From: Bugula neritina
Lineage: Eukaryota; Bryozoa; Gymnolaemata; Cheilostomatida; Bugulidae
Assembly (NCBI GenBank): GCA_964035545.1
Contig: OZ037767.1
Span: 2,736,680-2,800,679 of the forward strand
Length of the DNA stretch: 64,000 nucleotides
Reading direction: 5' to 3'
Under the pieces are notes generated by a model. It saw only the letters and a list, made by a program, of their open reading frames with translations, searched no databases and was not told the DNA's origin. The position numbers were made by a program, and so were the translations under genes. Shown here in pieces: positions 1 to 12,005 of the stretch (positions within the stretch are counted from its first letter, which is position 1; the number at the start of each line of letters is the position of its first letter).

Positions 1-24
1 ACATGTAAACTTCGTCATTTTCAG

Positions 25-2101
25 TCCGAGTCTGACATGGCGGGATATGCAGCACCTCGTGGTGCTCGGCTCTAAAAGGAACCATCTCCATGACAACACT
101 CTAGAGCACCCGTGGAAACTAAACGGGGCGGGCCTGGAGTTCAACCACCTTTTTGGATACGGGGTGTTAGACGCTGGGGCTATTGTAGACTTGGCTATTA
201 ATTGGACTACCGTACCTGAGAGGTTCCATTGTGATATCAACACAGTGGAAATCAACAGGTGAGGAATTGTCCTCTTTTCTCTTTACGAATAATATAAGCC
301 TTTTAAAAAGCAAGTACTTTGGTTGATCTCAAATGTGTTGAAGAACTGTGAATGCAATCGGGACTGTAAATCTCTAAACCAAAGTCTTCACAATTTTACC
401 CAGCTATGCTTATAGTTTGCTGTCTTGGCAACTACTTAGCTAATTGTCAACTATTTTGCTAAGAGTTTCTGTAGCCATCTATGTCTTTAGGCTTCAGACA
501 TAAACTCTAATCTTATGAATATTAATGAAAATATTAATATGTTAATAGAACTATCAATTTATTAATAGAAATATAAACATATTTATAGAAAGCTGAGGGT
601 TAATGAGCCAATAATTATCAAAGTGAATACCACTGGGTGCAAGGGTGAGGAGAATGAAGTGAAGTTTCTAGAACATGTGCAAGCATTCATATCTGTAAAG
701 TCTACTCGAAGAGGTAAAGTTAATCAGTAAAGTTTTATGTTACTTTAAGATAGTCTGGTGATTATAAGTATATCAAAAGTTCCAGCACAGTTATACAAAT
801 TAATTTACATTTTTGGGTCAATTTTGATGTTTTCAGAATTCTTGTTTGAGAAAATTGTGTCTTCACTTGCCATGAAGTAATTTTTCGTTAGAAAATTGTT
901 TCTTTGATAATTTTTTAAGTTTTTGTATAACGCATGTTTATAGTGAGTTTGTAGTCAGGGATCTACTTAGAGGTAGTCGCAGTAATGGAGAAATTTGGAA
1001 AATTCTTTTATAGAAACAAGAAGTTGTATTCTTGCAATACTTTTAGCTTACATCTCAAACCACAATTCGTTGAAACATTTTTAGATAATCTCATATAACA
1101 ATTTCTCCACTGCTGTGCCAATCTGGATTCTAGTGCAATGCATTAAGAAAGACTTTTCATATTGGTACGTTTGAATCTTGGGATTTTTGAAATGAAATTC
1201 TCTCTTTAGTTTCACCCTGTCTAACCCCAAGTGTAGATTCCTAAGCACTAAGGTTTTAGAAAGCCTTTTGTCTTTCATAAATGGTAACAGATGAAATTTA
1301 TTTTGAAGGGTTAACTATTTAGCCCAAGTTCTAAGACTATGAGGGTTTATCTACTATCTAGCCTAAGTTCTATGACTATGCAGGTATATGCACTATTTAG
1401 CCTGAGTTTTGACTATGTAGGTAACATTCAGATGCACCTGACGTCACCAATGGGCACCAAGTCAATGATTCTTAGCAAGAGACCGAAAGATGACGACTCC
1501 CTAGAAGGCTTTACTAAATGGCCTTTTATGACCACCCATTCATGGGCGGAGAGCCCTGCAGGTAATGATGTTATATTTTCAAGTAGAGGCTGTACAGAAT
1601 CACCTTGTAAACTCATTTCTAAGGTTTTCTGTGTATTTCAACCCACTAATGAGTGTTAAACGGAAAGCAGGCATTTAGCTCAATAGGAGTCAGTGTGAAT
1701 GACTGGTGATTGCAGAAACAGCATCACTTTGTTGCTACAGCTTATAACTCTCAACTCTCTCTTATATTATGAATTGAACATCTGACTGTAAACATAAAGA
1801 GAAGAACGTGAACGAGAAATACCAAGAGTTTGAGAAAAACATATTTCAAAATGTTGGCATATTATGTAAGTGAGAAGTTGGTGCATGCTTGTTACTAATT
1901 TCAAGCTATTCTGCAGTTTATATATATTTAGGTACATGGGTTCTCGAAGTGATGCTGGACACAGAGGACCCTTCTGAGATGGGGCTTCTGAAGGACTTCT
2001 CTCTGGTACTTCATGGTACAAAAGTGTCACCATACATTGGCCAGACCAATGGTCTAAACAACAGAAAGCTGCAGTACGCTAAACGCTTGCATCAGCAGTG
2101 A
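25..2101 (+). CDS. PCSK2: PC2-type proprotein convertase, C-terminal part (5' end outside window)
   Basis: Four exons: 25-258, 589-713, 1421-1561 and 1932-2101 (stop TGA 2099-2101); phases 2, 1 and 1 join cleanly. The family is a Ca-dependent subtilisin-like endoprotease that cuts prohormones at basic pairs in dense-core vesicles. Exon 1 holds the end of the catalytic domain (LTWRDMQHLVV, then GYGVLDAGAIVDLA and NWTTVPE). Exons 2-4 give the P domain: LEHVQAFISVKSTRRG, HLTSPMGTKSMILSKRPKDD, FTKWPFMTTHSWAESPAGTW and LVLHGTKVSPYIGQ. The protein then stops after a short tail, with no Cys-rich or transmembrane region as in furin, which points to the PC2/PC1 group and best to PC2. The catalytic Asp, His and Ser lie upstream, outside the window. 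An AATAAA at 2148-2153 fits its poly(A) signal. The assignment to PC2 rather than PC1 is inferred from tail length and P-domain resemblance. Confidence 0.88.
971..1121. mobile_element. hAT-like MITE, copy 1 (in convertase intron 2)
   Basis: A segment of about 150 bp has imperfect terminal inverted repeats: GCAGTAATGGAGAAATT near 979 and its complement near 1098-1115. Its interior resembles that of the element at 38852-39021 (shared AGAAGTT...TTCT and CTTRCAYCYCAAACCA-like stretches). No coding capacity is seen. A target-site duplication is not clear at this copy. Confidence 0.5.
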
Positions 2102-2800
2102 TTACAGAGTTGCTATTGCAGAGCACACGCACGGTCCAGAGTTTATCAATAAATATAATTGATTCGATACTCTTCACACAATTGATGTCTAGCAAGTCAA
2201 CTGCACCTTGCTGCAAGATGCTCGTTTTATTTCCATGTATGAATACAAACTCTACAACATTTCGTTTATGTAGTATAAGGTTCAGGTTAGCTTGAGAATT
2301 TTATTCCTAAAAATTATAGGACATATCTTCATTCGTTAAAACAAATTTACATTTCTGGCCAGGCTATTTACCCACTGAAATTTAGCAGTTGTCTGCACAA
2401 CATTTTATTAGTATGTTCTTTTCAACATCAAATCATCTTCTTTAATCATTCTTCTCAATTTATCAATAATATTTTTTGAAAGATTACAAAACACTTGTGA
2501 CTTGCTTACAAATTATTTATTTTAGTTGCTTAAAATTTATTTTATATAGCATAAATTTTGAAAATCAAGCATATTTTGCTAATAAAACATTGATGTTAAA
2601 ACTATTGTGGGTTTGCGAACTTGGATTAAAGCTATAGAACAGTCTGCTAATATTTAGCGGGTGATGGAATGATCGGACATTCACTAAACTTATTAAAAGT
2701 TGGTTCTTTTAAGCCGAAAAGTTGTATGACTTTCATATTGAGAGTAGAGAAACAAAAGCTGCACAAAATGAGATGGATTTGGAGGTTTAGAGATGTCCAT

Positions 2801-4272
2801 TTACATAACAAGATATTTTGAGTAGACCTCATTGCTGTATAAGATAGGAGCTGTGAAAAAATTTAGTAGCATAAAGAATAGAAGAGGTCCGAGTATGTAA
2901 CAACCAATTATTTTTGCTTTTTTATCAAAGTCGTCCTCGTTCAGTACCTCGTTGAAATCGGGAAATCCTATATAGTTGCAGAACGCGTGGCATAAGACCG
3001 GGCCAATGAGATGTCCTGTAGAATAAATACAAGAAGTATGATAAATATATGAACTTCTCAAAAAAGCACATTTGAATAAAGACATAAAATAAAATATGCT
3101 TCTCAAATAATATATAATAATTGCGCAAAATTTTCACAAAAAACACAATAAACTAATATAAATATTAATATAAAATTTACTAACCTGTTCGAATAAATAT
3201 ATAGGCGCAATACACTCCAAATACAGTTGTATATGCAAATTGGAACACTGTAACAAAGCAGAACCGATGTATGTACAGATAAGTAAAATATAGCCTCAAA
3301 GTTTTAGCAAAACCAGATTAGCTTTGCAGCTAACTTCAACAACTGAAGTGCCATAAGAAAAAAATAAAAGATTTTAAATTAAGGGCACACAGTCGAATGT
3401 CATCCCATAAGATTACTGAGGCAATCAATACAGTCAGAAACTATGAAAGGCAGAGTTGTCTTCTCTAACAAGTGAGATAAAAGTTATTAGAAGTTACCTG
3501 ATTGAAAGAAAGCGGTTTTAAACTCCAAACCTTCAAACTTGATCTTTTGAAGCATATGATGAAAATGTGCTACAATAGAGAAAGTACACATGCAACAAAA
3601 GAGGTAGACTAATACAAAGTGCAATTCAAAACTATTTCTAAAACTAATTTGCTAAACACATTGCTCTCAGAGTTTACCTAAGCCGAAGAAAACAGGACAG
3701 AAGCAGACGGCAGCCTTCCAGCCAAATGTAGGAACCATGAGTGGCATCAGACAGGCTCTGAACAAGAACTCTTCAGTCAGGGGACCCTGGATATGCAGTA
3801 AGAGTATAACTAGATACCAATAGTATAACTAAATATATACAGAGAAAGTATAACTATACACAGAGAGTATAACTATATATACAGAGAGTATAACTATATA
3901 TACAGAGAGTATAACTATATATACAGAGAGTATAACTATATACAGAGAGTATAACTATATATACAGAGAGTATAACTATATACAGAGAGTATAACTATAT
4001 ACAGAGAGTATGACTATATACAGAGAGTATAACTATATACAGAGAGAGTATTTCACCAGAAAGCTTAATAAAAATATACGTGAACTATAAACATATATTC
4101 TACGATGTAGCAAGAGACAAGTATATTTCTTCAAGGGTTGTGGTGTACAATGAAATGCGTTGTTACTCACCACCACGTGATTTCGTATCCAGATTATATT
4201 ACTCAGACTATTCTTCCAATAATTTATGTCTGCAAAAGATAAACAACAACCATGAATCATCTACAAGAATAT

Positions 4273-4312
<40 letters not shown>

Positions 4313-5392
4313 TAGCCAATAGCAGTGAAGACAGCATCACACAAACAATTGAATTACCATTGTATAGTTCAAATATTCCGGCTTCATACATCTGAACTAA
4401 AGGTCCCGCAAATAGTATCTAAAAGTAAACAGAGTACAAATTTGGAGTTGTTTAACCTTTTCCATGGAATAAAAATAAGAGGTGAAAAATTCTCTAAATT
4501 TTTTTTATAATAGTTTGAACAGTATTACAGTAGTGCAGCCCCTATAGATTGCAGACAGAGCAAATAGTTTAACTAATATTACCATAGTAAGAGCCAGAGG
4601 TAGAATGGCCCCTTGAACTACTCCTGTGGATCGTACGCCAACCCATGACATCAGCGAGTGACCCTGCGAGTAAACAAGTAACTAACATTAAGAGACTTAC
4701 AAAGGATTTATTGACACCCGAAATAAAACTCTAGGATGAGAAAAATATCGGTGGCTATATTGAACATTAGTTGTTATTTTTGCAAATCTTAGTAAAATTA
4801 AAATCTACTACTTCAGTCAAAATGATTGAATAAATAATAATAGACTTACAGATTCACTAGATGTCGATATTAAGTAGAGAAAAGGCAAAGCTAGGAAACA
4901 AGCACAAGTCACAGCTAAAAATCTTATTTTTATAGTTTCGGGGTGATTCCTCCTGCAACATTGAAAAGTGTTTGACTGATAAAAAAGTGAAGCATTTCTG
5001 TACAAGAAACAATAAATTAAATAAACTTCATATTTAGCAAACTATATTACTACTAATACAACTAGTAAAGCATTTACTTCAGAGTTACTGCCTTAATTGT
5101 AAATAAAACTTTAGCTGCATACTTGAAATTTTGCAAACAGCAAATATCAATATGATTAAATTGTTAAATTATTAAATCAGTGAGTGACCCAGAACTGTAA
5201 GCTGACATGTTTCATTTTATAAGCTAGCGAGTTTTACTATATTCCAACTTACCCTTGAGTTGTAGGCTTTATGTATAGACTAGAGACGTAGCTGAATGCC
5301 AGTAGAAAGCAAGAAAAGAATGAAAACAGAGGATTCAGTTCAAATGTTATTTTCGAACATTCACTAGAAGTGACAATCGATTCTTCAAACAT
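2801..5392 (-). CDS. RCE1: CAAX prenyl protease 2 (RCE1 endopeptidase)
   Basis: Nine exons on the minus strand: 5392-5253, 4952-4850, 4663-4583, 4418-4358, 4229-4171, 3786-3678, 3569-3498, 3247-3185 and 3015-2801 (TAA 2803-2801). They sum to 903 bp, 300 aa, close to family length. RCE1 is a multipass ER membrane protease that removes the last three residues of farnesylated or geranylgeranylated CAAX proteins. The family's catalytic motifs are visible: Glu-Glu in GPLTEEFLFRA (about residues 149-159), His in AHFHHM (185-190), and the His/Asn of IGPVLCHAFCNY (234-244). Hydrophobic segments are spread throughout. The start ATG is followed by MFEESIV; I saw no better upstream start. It converges on the convertase gene. 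TTTATT at 2536-2541 could be its poly(A) signal. Intron 4 carries a CAG/CTG repeat and intron 5 a minisatellite. Confidence 0.93.
3838..4050. repeat. Minisatellite, unit about 18-20 bp, in RCE1 intron 5
   Basis: About eleven imperfect copies of TATAACTATATACAGAGAG, varying in the number of TA steps. It lies wholly between RCE1 exons 5 and 6 and has no coding role. Confidence 0.9.
4273..4310. repeat. CAG/CTG trinucleotide repeat in RCE1 intron 4
   Basis: About twelve uninterrupted AGC triplets on the plus strand, read as CTG on the RCE1 sense strand. It fills much of the 128-bp intron between exons 4 (4358-4418) and 5 (4171-4229), about 45 bp upstream of the exon 5 acceptor. Confidence 0.95.
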
Positions 5393-5479
5393 GATGATGT
5401 TGAACCAAGTGGTCGAGAATCCAAATCAATTTTAAAAGAGCATTCGAACCCAAGTCAAATCCGAACTTACCTAATGAAT

Positions 5480-6840
5480 AGTAAAATCCAAATTGAAATA
5501 ATAATACCAGTACTACTACTAATAATAATACTAATAGTAATAGAACTAAATAAACAAATACTAATAATCATTAATATTAATTATATTTATAATAATATTA
5601 ATAATGGCATTATTAATTCTAACTTTAAATGAAACTGAATACCACAAATACTTAGTCTCGGAATACAAAAATTGAATGTCTGAATGACCATCAAAGTCAC
5701 TATGAGAATATTAGTTAATGAATTATCAATATGAATATGAATAAATATAATTATAATATTAATATTAATAAAATTAAATGTTAATGTAATAACAGTAATT
5801 TAAATTAATTAATTATAAATATAATCATAATCATAATGATTATGAACAACAGCTCCAATACAAAATTGAAATTCTTTTCTTCTGATATATTTTAATTATT
5901 ATTAATTCATTTACTTAATGCCTTGTCATTGGTGTTATGCAGAGCTCTTGTTATACTATTATTAAAATTCAGTCCACAGTAGACGTAGTAGCTACAACTT
6001 GCATAGCTACAATAATTATAATTTGAAATATTGTAAGCATCGATAATTGTGTTCCTTAGATTGTAACAACAAAAATTCTACCTTTCCGAACCAAGTACAA
6101 TAGCCTGTAGCCAGTATTTTGTTCTTTAATTTTGAAGTTTGGAGACGATCTAGGTCGTTTTGAAAGGACATAGCTCGGCTGCTAAAATAATTTCTGTTAC
6201 GCCAAGGTCGTTTTGAAATTCTCGCACTTTAAAGTTGACTTTAAATCGAAGTAATTTTGTTAGTGACTTTAATTTGAATTGCAATGTTTAGATGCTAATC
6301 CAGTAACTCAGTGGTCGAAATTTGTCATTAACTTTAGATACAGCTTGCATTTTCTTATATTTTGTCAGTACTAATCTATTACCACTGAAGTATATCATAC
6401 TCAATCATGCTCATACTCATGAGTCATGTCTCATACTCATAGTGATAGTCATAGTCACTAAGTGATAGTCATACTAGTATTACTCATACTCATACTGACC
6501 GTGACGCTGACAGTAAATCACTAAATGTAATCACAGTAAATGAGTAATACTAGTAGTAATACTAATAGTATTACTATTAGACTATAACTATTACTATTAG
6601 TATTACTATTGCATTATGATTATTAGTATGAGTATAGTTATTCTAATATATTTATATTGTAATATTAATAGTAGTACTAGTACTAGTAGTAATACTAATA
6701 CTAGTAGTTATACTTATAGTCAATGTCATAGATATACTTCGAGTTTAACTTATACTTATAGTTATAGTAATACTAATAGTAATAGCAATACTAATAGTGA
6801 TAGTTAAACTTATTGTTATACTCTTACTGATGCTCTAATA
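5480..6840. repeat. AT-rich simple-sequence region between RCE1 and MRPL11
   Basis: This is the gene-free stretch upstream of RCE1. It holds degenerate ATTAATA/AATAATA runs (about 5500-5850), then CATACTCATAGTGATAGT-type repeats (about 6400-6490), then ACTAGTA/ATAGTAATACTA tracts (about 6540-6840). I see no convincing exon. Short open frames rich in Ser, Thr, Asn and Tyr are by-products of the repeats. Confidence 0.8.
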
Positions 6841-7267
6841 CTACTAGCCATAGTCATAGTGAAACGACTTGTGTACGAACTGACAGGACCCCATCAGTAT
6901 ATATTATGATATGTAGCAATTAGAGTTATGCTCATGATTGTAATTAGAGAAAATATAATTCTATTTTTTGCTTATTCTCTAGCGAATTGTTATGATCAGC
7001 TGCCCTATCAGCACAGTTGAAGTTTGAGAAGTAATGCTTAGAATTCAAATTGATTTTATAGCAATTTGTGTTTAATCTCTCCTTGGTATTTGATTTTAAC
7101 TCATCAATATCAATATTCATATTGATAAGAATGTCAGTAAGCACCGTAGTTATTGTTTTAATATTCATGATCCATAAGAATGATAAATTGCAGAAATCAC
7201 TATGAAAAGTCTAATAGAAAAAGACTAATACAGTTTATGCTGTAATTTAGCTTTTATTTGTCTAGAA

Positions 7268-9114
7268 ATGGCTACCAAGGTGGCTGGCAAACTTGCGAAA
7301 GCTGGTAAAAAAGCAAAAGCTGCATATACTCCATTTTTAAAAGTGACCATTCCTGCTAACCAGGCAAAGCCTGCTCCACCTCTAGGACCACAATTAGGGC
7401 AGGTAGGTAACCTACTAGTTGTACTAAAATATAAATGGACTTGATCACGTTACACTTGATATATGTGTATCTGTACTGCCAATGATATGAAAAATCTTGG
7501 TTTAATTCATACGCTTTACTAGGATTTGTAAGAAAAGAAAGGAAATAATGTTATTTAAATTTTATTTTTAGTTTATTTACTTTTTATTGTTGGACACGTT
7601 TTTGATGTGCATGTAACTGACTGTCAAGAGGGAACAAATCTCAAACTCAGTAAAACCTCTCTTAGTGTAACAAACATCTACAGGGTTACTTTAACTGATT
7701 GATCTGTTTTATGAGTTTGATTTTTGCAATTTTCTTGAAAAGAAATATTTATTGATTGTATTATGCAAAATATTGTTATTTTTAGCTTGGAATAAACGTA
7801 CCGCAATTCTGCAAAGAGTTCAACGCCAAAACTGGTCACATGATTGATGGCTACCCACTACCAACAAGTATCTCTATTAATGTAGGTTTCTAGATTGTTC
7901 TAGTTTGTAGATGCTGGAGATCTCATTTAGGTCTTACCGTTTGTTAAACTACTATTGTAATCTGGTCTTTGATAATTGCAATGTCATCTGATTCCTAGAT
8001 GGACAAAACATTCAGCATGGAGATTCACACCCCTGAAACTAGCTTCCTAATCAAGAAAGCAGCCGGCGCACCAAAAGGTGCCATGCAACCTGGTAGGTGG
8101 TAGATTTACCTGCTTTTTGTAGCTGGAACTATGTCATGTTTTGAGATATGTAACTTGTACTAAAATTATCTAGTATAAAGTAATACAGTGTAGTATAATG
8201 TAGTATAAAGTACTGCTGTGTAATATAAGGTAGTATAGTATAGTATAAAGCAGTTAAGTTTAAAGTTAAGTAATATAAAGTAGGATAATGTAATACAGTG
8301 TAGTGTAAAGTACTATAAAGTAGTGCAGTGTAATATAAAGCAGTATATACTATACTATGTATAAAGTAGTACAGTGTAGTATAAAGTAATGTAGTATAAT
8401 ATAAAATAATACAGTGTAATATAAAGCAGTATATACTATACTATGTATAAAATAGTACAGTGTAATATTGTTCTCTGGTATAACTAAAGTCCCTTCCAGG
8501 TAAAGAATGTGCCGGAATGATCTCTCTGAAGCATGTCTATGAAATCGCCAAAATCAAAAGTGCTGACTCAAACTTGGATGGCTGCTCCATGACCCATATT
8601 TGTGACCTCATAATCGGACAGTGTCGCTCTCTAGGAGTGAGTGTAGTGAGAGAGTTAGATGCTGATGAATACAGGTATGTTCTGGGAGTTGTCTACTCCG
8701 GTGTGTTGAGTTGCACAAGACTCAATATTATGTCTGATAAGCTGCTCTGTATAGTAATAAAAGTGTAGTGTAGGATCCATGACTTGTGAAAAAGAAGTTG
8801 TCTGCTCCTGAAATTGAACAATTTAGAAATTAAATGCTAGGCTTGAAACCTCCACATTTTACCTTCATTGGTCACTAGATAATGTTTACCTGCTCAATAA
8901 AGTGCAAACACTGTGACTTAGACCTAGTTCTTTCAAGTTGAGTCCTGGCAATTATGTTAGTTTGCTATACCTATAGTCATTGCTCTTATCTGTATGTTAT
9001 GTAATAATAACTTTAATTCGTTGTAGAGAATTTTTAGAAAATAGAAAATTTGAAATTGAAGAACAAAACAGAGAAATTGAGGAGAAGAAAGCAGCTAAAA
9101 TGTTGCGGTTGTAG
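7268..9114 (+). CDS. MRPL11: Mitochondrial ribosomal protein uL11m
   Basis: Five exons: 7268-7402, 7786-7881, 7999-8092, 8500-8674 and 9027-9114 (TAG). The total is 588 bp, 195 aa, the usual length for the family. uL11m forms the GTPase-associated centre of the mitoribosome with large-subunit rRNA. The N-terminal domain shows the family signature [24 protein letters not shown], and the C-terminal RNA-binding domain shows GKECAGMISLKHVYEIAKIK followed by IIGQCRSLGVSVV. A short charged tail of the EEQNREIEEKKAA type matches animal mitochondrial rather than bacterial L11. The basic, Lys-rich N terminus fits import. An acceptor-like TTGTCTAG just before the ATG suggests a 5' UTR intron. AATAAA occurs at 9604-9609. 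It converges with the small PAN-like gene. Confidence 0.94.
8165..8470. repeat. TAGTATAAAGTAATACAGTG-type repeat in MRPL11 intron 3
   Basis: Degenerate tandem copies of an AT-rich unit of about 20 bp, including a 37-bp block repeated near 8335 and 8425. It ends just upstream of the exon 4 acceptor region. Confidence 0.85.
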
Positions 9115-9737
9115 CATATTGAAGGAACTATTGTATGTTACCAGTTACCACTGTCAGTTATTAGTGTCAGTTACCAGTGTCAGTATTGTTAGTAGTCATT
9201 ACTGCCAGTTACCAACAGTTATAACTATCAGTTGTTACTATTACTGCCACTTTGTTGTTTGATGACTCTATTCAAGCTGATGAGAAATTGTATAAATCAG
9301 AGAAGGAAAATTATTACTGCTTATTTTTTTGTTGAACTCTACTGAGTAAAGTGATAATTTTATAGAACTATGTTGATACTCATCACTCTGGCTAAAATTG
9401 GCTATTTTTCCCCAACATTATGCTTAGCTGTAAGTTTTGTAATACCAAAATTAACTTTTATTTACTTTCTTGTTGAAACCCCAATATTTGAGGTAAAGAA
9501 AGATTTGTCGAAAAAAACTATTATTTGGAAGAAAAGTGCCTGAATTAGGATGTTTTTTCAGTTTTGTAATTTTAAATTTGTCTTCATGATAGTACATATA
9601 AACAATAAATATTGTTGTAATAATGTAATAAATATAATTGGTCAACTTCTTGAAATAACTTTTATTTTGAAGAATATTTTAATGTACAAATACAGAATCA
9701 TTTGTATCAGGAGTTGCTTTTCCCACGCCATTAAATG

Positions 9738-10388
9738 CTAATAGTTATCAGTAGTAGATAAATCCTCGCTTTCAGTAGTCCAGTTGTCTTGCAAATACTG
9801 ATAGATCTGACACACGCTGTCACTGTATACCAAACACTCACAGCTTGGAGTGTCTAAACACATCATGAAGCACTGTAGCCTGTGATCTACAACTTTCTCT
9901 CCCAATAAGTCGCTGCATCTGTTGAAGGAGTATATATTCAGGGCATATACTTCATTTTTAGAAATGCGCCGTGCATAGTACGAGTCCATTCGTCTTGCCT
10001 GGATGATTTGTGTGGTTGAATAGGACATCGCCTCTAAACCTATAAATTATTTGTCCAATGCTTAACAATTATCCATACAAATAAACAATTAGTATTATAA
10101 ATATTTTATTCTACTTTCATGGAGCATAACTCCAAGTTACTATGTATGATGCTCGGAGCTAAGCAAGTATTAAGGAAAGTTTCCAAGACATGTAGAATTT
10201 GCTCATAATTTTTATGGCAACTAGCTGCATGTGTGACCTATGAATTAACTTATTGTATATAACTGAATGCTGTCACATATATTAGTAGATGATGGATATT
10301 TATAGTTTACCAACCATTAAATATAATATATGTACTTACTTATCCTGACAAAGGAAAGAACAAGGAGGGCTCCATAAGCCACAAACAT
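9738..10388 (-). CDS. Small secreted PAN/Apple-like protein
   Basis: Two exons on the minus strand: 10388-10340 and 10039-9738 (stop TAA). They give 351 bp, 116 aa. The first exon supplies a hydrophobic leader (MFVAYGALLVLSFVRIS), read as a signal peptide. The mature part has six cysteines spaced C...C-3-C-5-C-1-C...C (RCSDLLG, LQCFMMCLDTPSCECLVY, VCQIYQ), which resembles a short PAN/Apple module. Family membership is inferred from cysteine spacing only. The C terminus is acidic and rich in Ser and Thr. TTTATT at 9661-9666 fits a poly(A) signal. The next gene on the same strand encodes another secreted recognition-type protein. Function unknown. Confidence 0.62.
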
Positions 10389-10685
10389 TTTACCTGCCTA
10401 CAGTTTTAGCTTACACCTATATATGGGTGAATGTGCTACTGCAGCTGTAGCCAAAGCAATATATTGATTGGATTTAGCTACCTCATAATTTAAACAGGAT
10501 ATCATTAAGATTAGAGTGGTTCTGCTAATAACAATGTTTTCAAGGAAATTTGTGTTCAAATGAAAAATATTTGATTTTGAATAATTATTAGTGGACAGAG
10601 ATCTGTATTCATGTCACTCCATGATGGAACTCATGCAAAACATAGCTTGATTTTAGCATTATAACGACGTATTGGCTATTATAGG

Positions 10686-10686
<1 letters not shown>

Positions 10687-10751
<65 letters not shown>
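10687..10751. repeat. TA dinucleotide microsatellite (left flank of inverted repeat)
   Basis: About 32 uninterrupted TA units. Confidence 0.97.
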
Positions 10752-10754
<3 letters not shown>

Positions 10755-10781
10755 AATATATCTTTACGAGCTAGCAATTTG

Positions 10782-10975
10782 ATTATAAATAGGTATACGA
10801 GAAACATTGTTGTTTTTTTACTTTATTAGGTAAAGTAATTACACTGATATTTCGGGTACCACTGTACCCATCTTCATTGCTACTCTGAAGATGGGTACAG
10901 TGGTACCCGAAATATCAGTGTAATTACTTTACCTAATAAAGTAAAAAAAAACAACAATGTTTCTCGTATACCTAT

Positions 10976-10982
<7 letters not shown>
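10782..10982. repeat. Near-perfect long inverted repeat (94/96-bp arms, 11-bp loop), probably retroelement-derived
   Basis: The left arm 10782-10875 and right arm 10887-10982 are reverse complements except for the length of a T/A run (7 versus 9). The loop is 10876-10886. The pair sits between two TA microsatellites. Each arm holds a GAAGATGGGTAC...GTACCCGAAATATC segment like the hammerhead-containing terminal region of Penelope-like retroelements, which often exist as inverted copies. A snapback MITE inserted at TA is the alternative. Confidence 0.85.
10885..10916 (+). ncRNA. Candidate minimal hammerhead ribozyme (Penelope-element type)
   Basis: The catalytic core reads in order: CTGAAGA at 10885-10891; one unpaired T; stem II GGGTAC (10893-10898), loop AGTG, GTACCC (10903-10908); GAAA 10909-10912; a one-pair stem III A-(TA)-T; and C10916 at the cleavage site. 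This matches the CUGANGA / stem II / GAAA / (N2)UH layout known for Penelope-like element ribozymes with a minimal stem III. Stem I is weak here: about 3-4 pairs between ...TACT and AGTG.... The mirror copy in the left arm has A at core position C3 and should be inactive. Activity is not shown. Confidence 0.55.

Positions 10983-11038
<56 letters not shown>
10978..11038. repeat. TA dinucleotide microsatellite (right flank of inverted repeat)
   Basis: About 29 TA units directly abutting the right arm. The rest of the gap to the next gene (11040-12005) is AT-rich and shows nothing I recognise, apart from the poly(A) signal described with the fibrinogen-like gene. Confidence 0.97.
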
Positions 11039-11040
<2 letters not shown>

Positions 11041-12005
11041 CAAATTTATAAATATACATATAATATTATGCTCCTACATTTATAAATATATATAATCTAG
11101 TATACATATGCATCTTAAAAAATCTTAACATGCCTACATGTGCTATTTTTCTATATACTGTAGTTTTCTATATAATATATATGTATTATTGAATTCCAGT
11201 TTAAATGAACATAAAAGTATTTCAATGTGCAGACTGTTTTCCTGCCATAATTTATGCAAAACATGCAGTTTTTAAACCAGTAATAAATGTCCAGGGTAGG
11301 TAAACCTGCTTGGCCATAATATAGTTAATCAATAATGGAGTAGCACATCCTTTTTACCTACTAGATACAGTAATACTCGCTGATGGTGTACGAGAAAGAA
11401 TATAAACCCATAAACCAGCACACATTCTCAAACATGTTAGTTGATTGCTATGCCAAAAATTGTCACAATTCACCAACACTAATGCTGGAAGTTGATTCTT
11501 TTATTTATAATATTGAGTAATAGGAAAAGCAAAAAGTTAGCACAATATTTACGAACTAAATATCTACTATAAGTATTATTTTAATCAATGAGATTTACTT
11601 TCTCATGCAGATCTTACACGTATAGAAAAGGTGCAAAGAAGGAAAAAAGTTATGTACAATTTCTTTAATTATTGATTCTATCAATCACATCCAGTTCTCA
11701 AAATTGGTCCACATTTCAAAACAAAAGTAAAGCAAGAAAAAATATAGTATTGTCAAGAGCAATAAGACATAAAACAAGAGTACAAAAGTTACACATAATA
11801 AGAAAAACAGTCTTAACATTGTGCACCAACTAAATTTCACAACCAGCTTGTAGCCTTAATATATAGTAGGAGTTGCTTTGCTTTGTGCCAAGATATTTCT
11901 AATAAGCTATGAATATTGTCACGAATAGAAGTAGTTTATTGCCTGGAACACAGGCTTGGATTAAACAGAACTATAATATAGTGAATGTATAGCGATTCTT
12001 ATAGC

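Noticed and set aside
1339-1659. 106-codon open frame as a separate gene
   Set aside because: It is the convertase exon 1421-1561 read through into both introns.
10836-10881. A second active hammerhead on the minus strand
   Set aside because: The mirrored core reads ATGAAGA instead of CTGAAGA, so the essential C3 is missing.
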